Assembly (NCBI GenBank): GCA_021442155.1
Contig: CM038216.1
Coordinates: 153,289,009-153,353,008, forward strand
Length of the DNA stretch: 64,000 bases
Reading direction: 5' to 3'
Origin: Cymbidium sinense
Lineage: Eukaryota > Streptophyta > Magnoliopsida > Asparagales > Orchidaceae
This document shows, piece after piece, positions 63,127 to 64,000 of the stretch. Under the pieces are notes generated by a model. That model was not told the DNA's origin and did no database searches. It worked only from the letters and a program-made list of their open reading frames with translations. The translations under genes were made by a program, and so were the position numbers. The first letter of the stretch is position 1, and each line of letters starts with the position of its first letter.

Positions 63127-64000
63127 TTATGGATAATATTTCTTCAGGTAGAGCTCGTTGATTAGAAGCATAGGGCACTCTTCTTTATAATTTATAAGCT
63201 AATAGGATCCTCCTTGGTAGGCCTTTTCTATGGTGAAAGGGCCTTCCCAAGTGGGTTCAACCTTGCCTCCCATCTTTCGACGAGCACAATTGGTCTCCTT
63301 ACAACTAAAATAAGCTCTCCTACATGAAAAGCTCTAGGATAGACCAACTTTATATGAGCTTGAATCATTTTGGCTTTATACAACTTGAGGTTCTGGTATG
63401 TCTGGAGGCATCTCTTCTCCAAACCTTCAAGCTCTTCTAACCGCAACTTGGCATTCTACTCTATTGTGATTTTACTACCCACAACTATTCTTAATGATAG
63501 GAGTTGAACTTCTAATGGTAGAACTACTTCAGACCCATATACTAAAGAGAAAGGGGTATATTAAGTAGGAGTCTTGTATGTGATGCGGTAAGCCCATAAG
63601 GCCTCAACTAATTGCTCATGCCACTGCTGCTTATTATCATCGAGAGTCTTCTTTAATATATGGATGAGAGTTTTGTTGAAGGCTTCTACTGAGCCATTTA
63701 CCCTTGGGTAATAAATGGTGGAATATTTCTAATCTATGTTGTGTCTCCGGCAAAGCTGTTGATTTTAGTGCTCTTGAATGCAATACCATTATCAGATATA
63801 ATTGAAGCACCTTGAACCTATATACGATATTCCTAAAAAATTGGAGTACATGTTAAGCTATGACCTCTCTGAGTGGGATCGCCTTCGCCCACTTAAAAAA
63901 ATAGTCGGTGGCAGCTAGAATGAATCGATGACCCTTGGAAGAGGGAGGATCAATCGGACCCACTAAGTTGGTAGTCCAACACTTGAATGGCCATGAGGCT
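63127..64000 (-). pseudogene. Tat-lineage integrase, C-terminal pol end, cut by window edge
   Basis: Integrase of a Tat-lineage Ty3/gypsy element, entering from the right edge. On the minus strand: WTTNLVGPI, where the usual W-MDI-GP has its first catalytic Asp as Asn (codon 63,967-63,969); ATDYFFKWAKAIPL (about 63,910-63,865); SDNGIAF with the second Asp at 63,791-63,793; GSVEAFNKT with the Glu at 63,684-63,686, about 35 residues on, as in DD35E; then QQWHEQLVEALWAYR, PFSLVYGSE and LPLEV. A 72-codon open stretch (63,228-63,446) covers the MRLEELEGL to AFHVGELIL region. After a shift, WEGPFTIEKAYQGGSY leads to LKKYYP and a stop at 63,127-63,129, the standard end of Tat pol. A few frameshifts are present, but it is clearly better kept than the other relics. 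Confidence 0.9.

Overview
The window reads as repeat-dense nuclear DNA of a flowering plant, possibly a monocot (low confidence). It is strongly AT-rich. Nearly every recognisable segment is a decayed LTR retrotransposon, and I found no intact host gene. There are two Ty3/gypsy lineages: a chromovirus with a Reina/CRM-like RT, and Tat-lineage gag-pol. A tRNA-derived SINE and long AT microsatellites are also present. No bacterial, organellar or CRISPR features were seen.

The dominant component is one non-coding family that occurs six times: 6,841-12,330, 12,331-18,067, about 21,565-26,674, 38,440-42,046 continued at 49,829-52,675, 42,047-49,828, and 52,676-60,599. The clean copy (42,047-49,828, 7,782 bp) starts TGTTGACC, ends CACAACA, has a perfect 5-bp target duplication (AGGAC) and no internal direct terminal repeat. 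These are the properties of a solo LTR, so the family looks like an unusually large LTR of 7.8-7.9 kb. Read from its TGTTGACC end, each LTR holds: a terminal hairpin; a 160-180 bp palindrome-bearing repeat; a degenerate array with a period of about 157 bp; a GC-richer module with small ORFs and ACGT-core motifs; long AT-rich stretches; a repeated core of about 85 bp at roughly 240-bp spacing; a conserved TATA-like site; and several short, strongly conserved blocks near the other end.

Layout. 1-6,840: AT-rich DNA and a plus-strand chromovirus pol relic (RT, RNase H, integrase). 6,841-18,067: two giant LTR copies head to head, making an imperfect palindrome of about 11 kb. 18,068-21,560: an LTR-like segment with a TATA box, then unassigned repeats. 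21,565-26,674: a partial giant LTR that broke into the RT of a minus-strand Tat element, whose RT, protease, gag and probable LTR follow to about 30,060. 30,060-38,440: diverged direct repeats, an AT microsatellite and a SINE with target duplications. 38,440-60,599: one giant LTR interrupted by a second, inserted in reverse, and truncated by a third. 60,600-64,000: a tandem-repeat spacer followed by the 3' end of a minus-strand Tat pol that runs off the edge.

The arrangement at 52,676-64,000 (minus strand: integrase, 2.5-kb spacer, then the giant LTR starting TGTTGACC) suggests the LTR family belongs to a Tat-lineage retrotransposon, with 52,676-60,599 as its 3' LTR. This is an inference: a clear polypurine tract is missing, and the sequence just outside the LTR could also be read as a decayed primer-binding site in the other direction. 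LTR strands below follow the first reading.
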